NCBI GenBank assembly: GCA_015520735.1
Contig: WAPN01000026.1
Span: 1 to 64,000 of the forward strand
Length of the DNA stretch: 64,000 bases
Reading direction: 5' to 3'
From: Desulfurococcales archaeon
GTDB lineage: Archaea; Thermoproteota; Thermoprotei_A; Sulfolobales; Desulfurococcaceae
The position numbers were made by a program, and so were the translations under genes. Below the pieces are notes generated by a model that had not been told where the DNA came from, ran no database searches, and saw only the letters and a program-made list of their open reading frames with translations. Position 1 is the stretch's first letter. Each line of letters starts with the position of its first letter. Below are positions 1-7,135 of this stretch, piece by piece.

Positions 1-7
1 AGAAGAG

Positions 8-81
8 TGGGCCCGGGGGGATTCGAACCCCCGACCACCGGGTTATGAGCCCGGCGCTCTACCTGGCTGAGCTACGGGCCC
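8..81 (-). tRNA. tRNA-Met (CAU), elongator type, or tRNA-Ile2
   Basis: The minus strand folds into a full cloverleaf: 7-bp acceptor stem GGGCCCG/CGGGCCC, D stem GCTC/GAGC, anticodon loop CTCATAA with CAT anticodon, T loop TTCGAAT, discriminator A. It has no intron. It starts with a G1-C72 pair, whereas archaeal initiators usually have A1-U72, so it is read as elongator Met. A CAU-anticodon isoleucine tRNA with modified wobble C cannot be excluded. CCA is not encoded. Confidence 0.93.
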
Positions 82-150
82 CCAGGCCCATTTTATCTTG
101 ATTCTAGCTAGGGGGATATATAGCTTTAACGATAAACATGATAAAAACAA

Positions 151-1419
151 TTATGTTCCAAGCTGCCAGGACTTTAGGTACCGCTCTTGCTCCGCTGTCA
201 ATCTATCGATCTCTATACCCATTGATTCAAGCTTGAGCCTTGCTATCCTCTCGTCGAGCTCTCTCGGTGGATTCAAGACTCTTGGCGGCAGCCTGCCCCT
301 ATTATCGTTCAGATATTTGACTGCTAGGAACTGGTTCGCGAAACTCATATCCATGACCTCGCTTGGATGACCCTCAGCAGCAACGAGATTTACAAGTCTT
401 CCTTCAGCCAATAGGTATAATGATCTGCCATCACGTAGTATATACTCTGTAACGTTGGGGCGGATAACCCTCTTGGATAAGGCTAAGGCTTCGAGATCAG
501 GTATCCATATCTCTACGTTGAAGTGCCCAGCATTAGCAAGTATTGCACCATCCTTCATAACCTCGAGGTGTTCCCGCCTGATCACGGCTTTATCTCCTGT
601 TGCTGTGATAAATATGTCTCCAACCTTAGCAGCCTCGATCATAGGCATTACCTCAAATCCATCGAAGACTGCTTCAAGAGCCCTAATAGGATCTACCTCT
701 GTAACGATAACCCTTCTAGCTCCTAGTCCACGTGCCCTCATGGCTATTCCTCTGCCTACCCATCCATAACCAGCTACCACAACTACTTTACCAGCGACCA
801 GTATGTTAGTAGCCCTAAGTATACCGTCGAATGTGCTCTGCCCAGTGCCGTACCTGTTGTCGAACAAGTGCTTTGTATAGGCATTGTTTACAGCTATGAC
901 CGGGTACTTGAGCAGCCCATCGCGCTCAAGTGCTCTCAGCCTTATCACACCCGTTGTAGTCTCCTCAGTACCGCCAATCATTTTTGATGCTAGCTTAGGA
1001 TGTCCCTTATGTATAAGTGCATGAAAATCTCCGCCATCATCCAATATTATATCGGGCTCATTCTCAGCTGCTTTCCTAATACACCAGTAATACTCCTCGC
1101 TTGACTGCCCTCTCCACGCATATACTCTTATGCCATACTCTACTAGTGCCGCTGCCACGTCGTCTTGTGTAGATAACGGGTTGCTCGCTGCTAGCACTAC
1201 ATCCTCTGCTCCAGCATCCTTGATCGCTTTCATTAAGACGGCTGTTTCTTTCGTTACGTGTAGGACGGCAGATATTCTTAATCCTTTGAATGGTTTCTCG
1301 TCCATATACTTCTTCCTAAGAAGCATTAGGACAGGCATATGTTTCTCTGCCCAGTAAATTTTCAGTTTACCAGCATCCGCCAGTCCCATATCCTTAACCT
1401 TATAATCACCCACGCTCAT
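151..1419 (-). CDS. ahcY: Adenosylhomocysteinase (SAH hydrolase)
   Basis: A 422-residue cytosolic enzyme that reversibly splits S-adenosylhomocysteine into adenosine and homocysteine, clearing the by-product of SAM-dependent methylation. The Rossmann NAD site GYGWVGRG lies near residue 220. The conserved [20 protein letters not shown] stretch upstream of it carries the substrate and NAD-contacting Lys/Asp/Asn residues. Length matches archaeal members. The ATG at the right end is used; a GTG two codons in is an alternative. It runs toward the tRNA-Met gene and is divergent from the HTH gene at 1500. Confidence 0.97.
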   Translation of the reverse strand: MSVGDYKVKDMGLADAGKLKIYWAEKHMPVLMLLRKKYMDEKPFKGLRISAVLHVTKETAVLMKAIKDAGAEDVVLAASNPLSTQDDVAAALVEYGIRVYAWRGQSSEEYYWCIRKAAENEPDIILDDGGDFHALIHKGHPKLASKMIGGTEETTTGVIRLRALERDGLLKYPVIAVNNAYTKHLFDNRYGTGQSTFDGILRATNILVAGKVVVVAGYGWVGRGIAMRARGLGARRVIVTEVDPIRALEAVFDGFEVMPMIEAAKVGDIFITATGDKAVIRREHLEVMKDGAILANAGHFNVEIWIPDLEALALSKRVIRPNVTEYILRDGRSLYLLAEGRLVNLVAAEGHPSEVMDMSFANQFLAVKYLNDNRGRLPPRVLNPPRELDERIARLKLESMGIEIDRLTAEQERYLKSWQLGT

Positions 1420-1499
1420 CTTTCTAGCACCTAAGATACTCTTTGTTTAAAAGCATAGTTATTATGCCTTAAATATTAAGGTATACCGGGTAGATAATA

Positions 1500-2012
1500 A
1501 TGCTTAAAAGAGAACCCACCAAGCGGGAAATAATACTGGTCCTAATAACTAGGAGGCCATGGCTAACTCCATTTATAATAGAGATACATAGTCTGGGAGG
1601 AACAACTATCGGTGAACTACGAGAACTACTCGGCGTCAGAACGCCGATCATAAAGAGGGCATTATGGTGGCTCCAAAAATACGGCGTGGTCGAGAAATCA
1701 GGCGAGAAATACGTCATAAACCTGGAATACAGGCCTGTCATGGACGAGCTGAAGCTCCAGCTATGCAAACAGGGACGAGTATATGTGTTGAAGCTTGGCG
1801 CCACATATTTCGTTATAACCCTGAGGAGAACCAAGATAACATCTTATACTGCGCCAGAAAAACTGATCGAGAAACTAGACGAGCTAACCACGAATGCTGG
1901 AGGAGCAGAATTCACGCCTAAGGATCTAGTTGATACTCTCGGTATACCATATAAGCTGGCAAACCGAGTGGTTAAAACATACAAGTTACTAAGAGCATGC
2001 ACTTCAACCTAG
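1500..2012 (+). CDS. Winged-helix DNA-binding protein, function unknown
   Basis: A 170-residue protein. Residues of about 30-70 (TTIGELRELLGVRTPIIKRALWWLQKYGVVEKSG) look like an ArsR/MarR-type winged helix with the usual wing. The C-terminal third (FTPKDLVDTLGIPYKLANRVVKTYKLL) could be a second helix-turn-helix. No ligand or metal site is visible. It is divergent from ahcY and is followed 16 bases later by a C/D box sRNA on the other strand. The target is unknown; it may be a local regulator. Confidence 0.75.
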   Translation: MLKREPTKREIILVLITRRPWLTPFIIEIHSLGGTTIGELRELLGVRTPIIKRALWWLQKYGVVEKSGEKYVINLEYRPVMDELKLQLCKQGRVYVLKLGATYFVITLRRTKITSYTAPEKLIEKLDELTTNAGGAEFTPKDLVDTLGIPYKLANRVVKTYKLLRACTST

Positions 2013-2027
2013 CCCGAGCTCCCACTA

Positions 2028-2087
2028 CGAGTCAGTATCGCAGGGCCTCAACACGTTTTTCAGAGTCGGAGGTTGTCATCATCCCCG
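2028..2087 (-). ncRNA. C/D box sRNA (2'-O-methylation guide)
   Basis: On the minus strand: box C ATGATGA (2076-2082), guide CAACCTCCGACT (2064-2075), box D' CTGA (2060-2063), near-consensus C' GTGTTGA (2048-2054), guide GGCCCTGCGATA (2036-2047) and box D CTGA (2032-2035). Both guides are 12 nt, the typical archaeal spacing for L7Ae-Nop5-fibrillarin RNPs. It sits in the gap between an HTH gene and a second sRNA of opposite strand. The rRNA or tRNA targets were not identified. Confidence 0.82.
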
Positions 2088-2131
2088 TGGTGCATCGATA
2101 ATATCTGGTTAACAGGATAATATTATTGTGT

Positions 2132-2188
2132 GGCTGTGATGAGTATCTTTGGGGCTGAAGATGATGAGAATGGCGGAGCACTGAGTGT
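2132..2188 (+). ncRNA. C/D box sRNA (2'-O-methylation guide)
   Basis: Textbook archaeal layout on the plus strand: box C GTGATGA (2136-2142), guide GTATCTTTGGGG (2143-2154), D' CTGA (2155-2158), two-base spacer, C' ATGATGA (2161-2167), guide GAATGGCGGAGCA (2168-2180), D CTGA (2181-2184). All four boxes are perfect. Its 3' end almost touches the 3' end of the convergent tRNA-Arg gene. The guides predict targets complementary to each guide, five bases from the D/D' box; I could not place them with confidence. Confidence 0.92.
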
Positions 2189-2190
2189 AG

Positions 2191-2285
2191 CGGGCCCGCC
2201 GGGATTTGAACCCGGGATCTCTGGCTATCCACCCCTTACTCCTGGGCCGCAGGCCAGCGCCCTATCCAGGCTAGGCTACGGGCCC
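2191..2285 (-). tRNA. tRNA-Arg (GCG) with 20-nt intron
   Basis: Minus-strand cloverleaf with acceptor GGGCCCG/CGGGCCC, D stem GCCT/GGGC, anticodon stem CTGGC/GCCAG, loop CTGCGGA, variable loop AGATC, T arm CCGGG-TTCAAAT-CCCGG, discriminator G. The anticodon stem only closes if the 20 bases at 2227-2246 are removed. That is an intron between positions 37 and 38, the usual archaeal bulge-helix-bulge site. The mature anticodon GCG reads CGC (and CGU). Confidence 0.92.
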
Positions 2286-2325
2286 ACCTAGTTTTGTGGA
2301 TTTTTACACGCCTATATAATGATTA

Positions 2326-2988
2326 TCAGTGTCCTCTACGGCGGTGTGCAATTTCCTTAGAGATTCTGTCGGCCAGTGCTGTTGGTACGGGTAACTTGTA
2401 TCTAGGTGTAAGCATTCTTTGTATGATCCTCCATGCATCATCTAGGCTTATCTTGTACCCCATGCTTATGTACAGTGTTTGTCCACGATGGCTAACGATC
2501 TTGGCAGCCCTCAGGCCATGTGCATAGAGGTATACCCCGCCATTCTCCTCCCTTACTTCGCCATATAGCTTCTTCTTAGCAACACCTATACTGGGCACGT
2601 CTAGGATCAATCCGATATGACTGGCTATACCGAGCCCCCTAGGATGAGAGACGCCGTGACCATCCACAACAATAATGTCTGGTAGAATACCTAGTTTCCT
2701 TACGGCGGATATGTATGCGGGTGCTTCTCTGAAAGCTAGTAGGCCCGGAACATAGGGAATAGGGGGTTTCTTCTTAACAACACTGTATTGTATTAGCTCC
2801 CCAGAGCAGTAGTCTATAAGAACCGCGACGCCATACATTAACCCTTTAGAATAAGCAGCGTCAACACCTACAATATACCTGACATTATCCAGATCCAATA
2901 AGGGGGGATTCTCCAGGCTTTTAAATACTTTCTCGGCAAGGATCCTCTGTATCTTTATGGCCCTCTTATAGTCAAAATATTTGGGCAA
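2326..2988 (-). CDS. nfi: Endonuclease V (deoxyinosine 3' endonuclease)
   Basis: A 220-residue repair nuclease that cuts one phosphodiester 3' of deoxyinosine, the product of adenine deamination, which is frequent at high temperature. The catalytic core is visible: VGVDAAYS near residue 41 (first metal-binding Asp) and IIVVDGHGVSHPRGLG near residue 105 (second Asp and substrate loop). Length is normal for archaeal EndoV. The start is TTG. It lies 22 bases downstream of the proteasome-like gene at 3011-3601 and is probably cotranscribed with it. Confidence 0.96.
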   Translation of the reverse strand: MPKYFDYKRAIKIQRILAEKVFKSLENPPLLDLDNVRYIVGVDAAYSKGLMYGVAVLIDYCSGELIQYSVVKKKPPIPYVPGLLAFREAPAYISAVRKLGILPDIIVVDGHGVSHPRGLGIASHIGLILDVPSIGVAKKKLYGEVREENGGVYLYAHGLRAAKIVSHRGQTLYISMGYKISLDDAWRIIQRMLTPRYKLPVPTALADRISKEIAHRRRGH

Positions 2989-3010
2989 ACCACAAGCCCT
3001 AACTTCTGGG

Positions 3011-3601
3011 TTATTTGAACAAATATTCTTTTAGCTTATAGCCGTCCCTCGTTATGATCAATAGATCTATTCCATCGCCCGAGACAGCGTCTCTTTTCAA
3101 CGCAGCCTCAATGGCGCTTACTGCTAGATGAGATGCCTCATCAACGCTGATTTCATCCTTATATTCTTTCTCCAGAATGCCTAGTGCTAAGGGCCCGCCC
3201 GAGCCAAGTGCTACATACTTGTCTTCTATATAGCTACCCACAGGATCTAGGACGAAAAGCTGTGGGCCTTTATCGTCAACTCCTGCAATTATTGTTTCGG
3301 TCATCATGGGCATTAGCTTGTATGAATAGAGTATTATCGATGCTACCTTAGCCATCGATCTAACATGTATTTTCCTATTATGTTGAAGCTCATAACTCTT
3401 AGCCTCGAACCGCAGCATCTTCAATAATACCTGCGCATCACCCATGAGCCCTACGACTCCTATACCTATATGATCCGTTATTGGATGTACTTTTCTCACA
3501 TTCTTACTGAGTACAAAGCCGTCATAGGTTAATCTTTTTTCACCAGCTAATACTATACCGTCCCTAGCTTTGATACCGAGAACAGTTCCTACACCATTCA
3601 T
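3011..3601 (-). CDS. psmB: Proteasome beta-type subunit lacking catalytic Thr1
   Basis: A 196-residue Ntn-fold beta subunit of the 20S proteasome. Aligned with the active paralogue at 9262 (TTTVGL...DKR...MK), this one reads GTVLGI...EKR...RK. Position 1 is therefore Gly rather than the nucleophilic Thr, and Asp17 is Glu, while Lys33 is kept. There is almost no propeptide. It is most simply a non-catalytic structural or regulatory beta subunit mixed with the active one, as known in some crenarchaea. Start ATG behind a GGGGAAAG-like site. Upstream gene of an operon with endonuclease V. Confidence 0.93.
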   Translation of the reverse strand: MNGVGTVLGIKARDGIVLAGEKRLTYDGFVLSKNVRKVHPITDHIGIGVVGLMGDAQVLLKMLRFEAKSYELQHNRKIHVRSMAKVASIILYSYKLMPMMTETIIAGVDDKGPQLFVLDPVGSYIEDKYVALGSGGPLALGILEKEYKDEISVDEASHLAVSAIEAALKRDAVSGDGIDLLIITRDGYKLKEYLFK

Positions 3602-3657
3602 TGTTCTTTCCCCATCGAATTATCCGTGAAACTAGTAAGAAGTTATTGGCTTAAATA

Positions 3658-3735
3658 GGTTGGCCCGGGGAACAGAGCCCCACCCTCATCCCCTTAACCC
3701 TCGATGGAGGGGTGTCAGGGGGCGTCATACTTAGG
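3658..3735. ncRNA. GC-rich structured island, candidate ncRNA
   Basis: Between the proteasome gene and the TFB-like gene is about 75 bases of very GC-rich DNA in an otherwise AT-rich gap (3602-3865). It can form a hairpin CCCTC-GATG-GAGGG inside a larger CCCCT/AGGGG stem. In AT-moderate hyperthermophile genomes such islands are often structural RNAs. I do not see complete C/D boxes or an obvious ACA box, and the strand is unknown. Confidence 0.3.
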
Positions 3736-3865
3736 TATTCTAGAACGACCTAATTATTCTTCGCGCAAAGATAAACGAATAGTTTCGTTACACCCTCAGA
3801 GCGCGCTACCATACACTGTTCTCGAGAAATAACAGAGAAGCCTACCAATGTAACGGTGTCAGTAG

Positions 3866-4474
3866 ATGGGAGAAAATAAGTGCCCCATATGCGGAGGCAT
3901 TCTGGTCTGGGACTACGAGAGGGGGGAAATAACCTGTAGTTCCTGTGGAACAGTTGTTGATACAATATATGATTATAGCCCGCCGTACAGGAAAGAGGAT
4001 AATACGTATCAATGCCAGGCAAAGAAGCTCGAAAATCTCAAACACAGGAGGGAAAATAGACTATACTATATACATATAAGAAGATACAACACAGTGCAAA
4101 AATACGTCACAGGCAGACCATGGCTACATATAGACTACGATAAATATCTCCACAGCGGGAAGCTCGTGAAAACAATAAAGTCAGATGCAACTATCAATGC
4201 CGAGAAAAACATCGAGGAACTGGGGATTCGCTATGAGCTACAACATTATATAGAGCTGATAGAGAGGATCTACCCTGCAGCCCTTGCTAGAACCGAGAGA
4301 AGCAAGTATGCACTAGCATATATACTCTCGTTCCTAGATAAGAAGAGAAGACCTCCCCTCGAACACAGAGTTACTGAGATATTCAATATAAGCTCCACAA
4401 GCTATAAACGCCTCCTAAGACTCGCCAAGAAAATATATGAGAGGATAAAACCAGCAAATATTAACCCGCCATAA
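3866..4474 (+). CDS. TFB/TFIIB-like zinc-ribbon protein, divergent
   Basis: A 202-residue protein that starts with a TFIIB-type zinc ribbon (CPIC at residues 6-9, CSSC at about 24-27). This is followed by a charged linker and a C-terminal half (from about residue 110) resembling a single degenerate cyclin fold with a final HTH-like segment. Normal TFB is about 300 residues with two clear cyclin repeats, so this is short and divergent. It could be an alternative or regulatory TFB of the TFB3 kind, or an Rrn7/Brf-like relative. It probably forms a rightward pair with the GTPase gene 39 bases downstream. Confidence 0.75.
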   Translation: MGENKCPICGGILVWDYERGEITCSSCGTVVDTIYDYSPPYRKEDNTYQCQAKKLENLKHRRENRLYYIHIRRYNTVQKYVTGRPWLHIDYDKYLHSGKLVKTIKSDATINAEKNIEELGIRYELQHYIELIERIYPAALARTERSKYALAYILSFLDKKRRPPLEHRVTEIFNISSTSYKRLLRLAKKIYERIKPANINPP

Positions 4475-4513
4475 CATCATGTTTAGAGAAAACAGCATAA
4501 ACAGAGATGCACC

Positions 4514-5575
4514 ATGAAAAAAAGTGAACAAACAATAACCCCCGACAAGCTCAAGAAATACTGGATACCATTATACGAGGACATATACAGACGCGTAGAC
4601 AGCCGTATGCGTTCAACACCTATCCCGACACCCCCGCTAAGGACGCGTAAGAACACATTGCCCCAATTCAAGAACACGATACTCGCAAAACTAGGGACAG
4701 CATATACTGTCCTAAACTCAGACATGGAGAAAATCGTGAAGGCCCTCGAAGCTGTAAATAAGATGCATAATTTCTACAAAGAGTTATTCATCATAAAAAC
4801 AGGTAGAAGACCAGCAGATCTGCTGAGCAGATACAGGGCTAAGAAGAGGATCCTCAACAGAATATACCGTGATACAAGGACGGGGATAAAATCCAGCCTA
4901 ACAGGAGGTGAAGCGAAGAGAGCCTTTAGGGGAGGATTAGGGAGAATGCTATCGCTGTTCAAGAGAGACCGAGCACTATTAGAGGTTATCAAGGAAGCTA
5001 TAAAAGAGATCTCGGGGATGCCGGATGTTACCGGCGATCTAGTAGTTATTATCGCTGGAATGCCCCAAGTAGGAAAATCAACACTACTCAAGAAGCTCAC
5101 GAGGGCCGAGCCCGAGATAAGCCCCTATCCCTTCACAACGAAGACAATAATCGCAGGACATATAGAGGTAAAGCCTTACGGCAAAATAACACTTATAGAC
5201 ACGCCAGGCCTACTCGATAGACCCATTGATAAAAGAAACGAGATAGAAATGAAGGCAGTTCTAGCGCTCAAACACCTATCAGATATCCTACTCTACTTGT
5301 TCGACACGAATCCCAATACCTACTATAGTCTCGGTGAACAACTAGCCGTATACAGAGATGTCATAAACATTATTGGTTCAGACAACATCATAGTAGCAAT
5401 AAACAAGATCGATATAACGCCGGAGGATATCTTGGAGGAAGCAAGGAAGAAAATAGCAAACGTAACAGGACGTGAACCACTGCTTATCTCGGCTGATAAG
5501 GGGTATGGTCTCGGCAAATTGCTTGAGGTGCTCGAGAATAAACTCATCGAGAAAATCCGATCCCATCTATCCTGA
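4514..5575 (+). CDS. Nog1/Obg-family GTPase
   Basis: A 353-residue TRAFAC GTPase. The N-terminal 170 residues are helical and basic, like the Nog1 N-terminal domain. Then follow G1 GMPQVGKST (182-190), G2 PFTTK (206-210), G3 DTPG (229-232) and G4 NKID (near 298). The archaeal Nog1 group is thought to act in large ribosomal subunit assembly; that role is inferred from the family. Its 3' end overlaps the end of convergent rtcA by 32 bases. Confidence 0.92.
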   Translation: MKKSEQTITPDKLKKYWIPLYEDIYRRVDSRMRSTPIPTPPLRTRKNTLPQFKNTILAKLGTAYTVLNSDMEKIVKALEAVNKMHNFYKELFIIKTGRRPADLLSRYRAKKRILNRIYRDTRTGIKSSLTGGEAKRAFRGGLGRMLSLFKRDRALLEVIKEAIKEISGMPDVTGDLVVIIAGMPQVGKSTLLKKLTRAEPEISPYPFTTKTIIAGHIEVKPYGKITLIDTPGLLDRPIDKRNEIEMKAVLALKHLSDILLYLFDTNPNTYYSLGEQLAVYRDVINIIGSDNIIVAINKIDITPEDILEEARKKIANVTGREPLLISADKGYGLGKLLEVLENKLIEKIRSHLS

Positions 5576-6614
5576 TAATACCAGGTCCACCCTCTTCACC
5601 ATCTACCTCTACAGTCGTATCCCTTAGAAACATCTTCGTGATCCTGATCGCTGTCAGTGCATGACTAGTGAGCCTAGCAACACCTGCAACACTGGTTCCC
5701 CTTGCGAGAAACATGTAGGGAATAATCATGTCCGCCATATGCCTGTCAAAACCCATACCCGTACCTATGTCTTCCACAAGCTTCAACGCGGCCTCACGGC
5801 CTACCTTCTCGGCAGGCTTGCCTTTCTCTCCAAGACTATCAGCTCCGAGCCTAGTACCTGATCTTGACTCAGCATAAACCACTATCCCGCTACCAGGACC
5901 CAGATGAGGATCCCTTCCTCTCTCATAGTACTCTATATCAATAAGTGGTTCTAAGCCGAGCTTTTCAGCTATAACAGCAGAGGCTGCATGTGCCTGCCTC
6001 TCAGCCACATGTTTAGGCAGTCTCACTGCATGGCTTTTGCCACGTACCGCCACTATGCCTTTATGCTTCACTATATTGATCGGCTTCAAGTAATCCTTCA
6101 CAGGCTCCACTTCAACAACTACTCTCCCACCGCCCCTCGGATAATGGCCTCGCCTTAGTAGCTTCACCTCTATTTTTCCACCAAATAACCACAGATTATG
6201 CTTGAAGACAAAGATCATATAGTCTATCGGGGGGCTCCAAGGAACATCTGTGCCACCAATTATAGTTACTCTCGAAGGGTGGTCAGCGAAGAGAAGAACT
6301 GGCAGGAGTGCTTGAAGGACGAGCGTTACGCTACCCGCGGTCCCTATATTAAACTCGAAAATACCTGATTTCCTCGTTCTAGGCTCAAAGACTATTTCCA
6401 TACTACCAACTCTATCACCATGTACGACAGCATCAGTTATTTTTGCAAGAGCCCTGACGGCTGTTAAGTGCTGGGGCCTTAAACCAGGGTTCCTTCTCTT
6501 GGCCCTTATATTGTATATTCTCACAGGGATCTGGAGAACAGCTGAGAGGGCTATGCTGTATCTCAGTATCTGCCCCCCGCCCTCACCTATACCCCCATCG
6601 ATCTCAACAAGCAT
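5544..6614 (-). CDS. rtcA: RNA 3'-terminal phosphate cyclase
   Basis: A 356-residue enzyme that converts RNA 3'-phosphate to 2',3'-cyclic phosphate through an adenylylated histidine. Family marks seen: EIDGGIGEGGGQILR at the start, QHLTAVRAL, GTAGSVTLVLQALLP, and near the C-terminus FDRHMADMIIPYMFLA with the nucleophilic His. I chose the ATG at 6614 over an upstream GTG at 6635 because it has a GAGGGT site and overlaps nadM by only 11 bases. It is the last gene of the FttA-nadM-rtcA string. Confidence 0.96.
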   Translation of the reverse strand: MLVEIDGGIGEGGGQILRYSIALSAVLQIPVRIYNIRAKRRNPGLRPQHLTAVRALAKITDAVVHGDRVGSMEIVFEPRTRKSGIFEFNIGTAGSVTLVLQALLPVLLFADHPSRVTIIGGTDVPWSPPIDYMIFVFKHNLWLFGGKIEVKLLRRGHYPRGGGRVVVEVEPVKDYLKPINIVKHKGIVAVRGKSHAVRLPKHVAERQAHAASAVIAEKLGLEPLIDIEYYERGRDPHLGPGSGIVVYAESRSGTRLGADSLGEKGKPAEKVGREAALKLVEDIGTGMGFDRHMADMIIPYMFLARGTSVAGVARLTSHALTAIRITKMFLRDTTVEVDGEEGGPGIIRIDGIGFSR

Positions 6615-7125
6615 TTCTACATACCCTCTTAACACGCTCTACGCCATCTATATTATCAATATATCTTGCAACAGGCTCAGGAACTCTTTCCCGCCACGTA
6701 TTACTAACCATCATGAGCCTACGTATAACAGTGCCGCTGTAGAGATGCGGATTGTATAGCTCAATCTTTACAACATCGATGCCGAGCCACCTATAAAGGA
6801 ACTCTACATGGGGATTCCCAGTAGCTACAGCTTCTACTCTTGGAATCATACCTAGTACATATGTCGTCCATGCCATAGGTTTATGTATATCAGGTACCGG
6901 GATCAAGAGATACTTATCTCTAGACACACCCGAGGCTCTTAACGTTTCATCAATCATCTCTATTCTCTCACCAGCCGTAAACGGATTCCTACAAGTAAAT
7001 CCTTCCTGCGCGCTTCCGATAACTACGATGACTTCATCAAATTTACTGGCGAGACGCTTAACGATCTTTAAATGCCCGTTATGGAATGGCTGGAATCTAC
7101 CGGGAAATAACACTCTTCGCGTCAT
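6604..7125 (-). CDS. nadM: Nicotinamide-nucleotide adenylyltransferase (archaeal NMNAT)
   Basis: A 173-residue nucleotidyltransferase that makes NAD from NMN and ATP. It has the N-terminal GRFQPFHNGHL with the HxGH signature at about residues 15-18, and the C-terminal SGTVIRRLM (the SxTxxR motif). Size matches the archaeal hexameric NMNAT. It lies 10 bases downstream of the FttA gene and overlaps rtcA, so it is an operon member. Confidence 0.96.
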   Translation of the reverse strand: MTRRVLFPGRFQPFHNGHLKIVKRLASKFDEVIVVIGSAQEGFTCRNPFTAGERIEMIDETLRASGVSRDKYLLIPVPDIHKPMAWTTYVLGMIPRVEAVATGNPHVEFLYRWLGIDVVKIELYNPHLYSGTVIRRLMMVSNTWRERVPEPVARYIDNIDGVERVKRVCRNAC

Positions 7126-7135
7126 TGCGCATTTT

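Noticed and set aside
8-81. tRNA-Met as the initiator tRNA
   Set aside because: It has GGG/CCC pairs in the anticodon stem, but the acceptor begins G1-C72 rather than A1-U72 and the D arm is of the usual elongator form.
151-1419. Several open frames on the other strand of ahcY and other long genes
   Set aside because: They lie opposite well-supported genes, have no ribosome sites and no recognisable domains; they are shadow frames.
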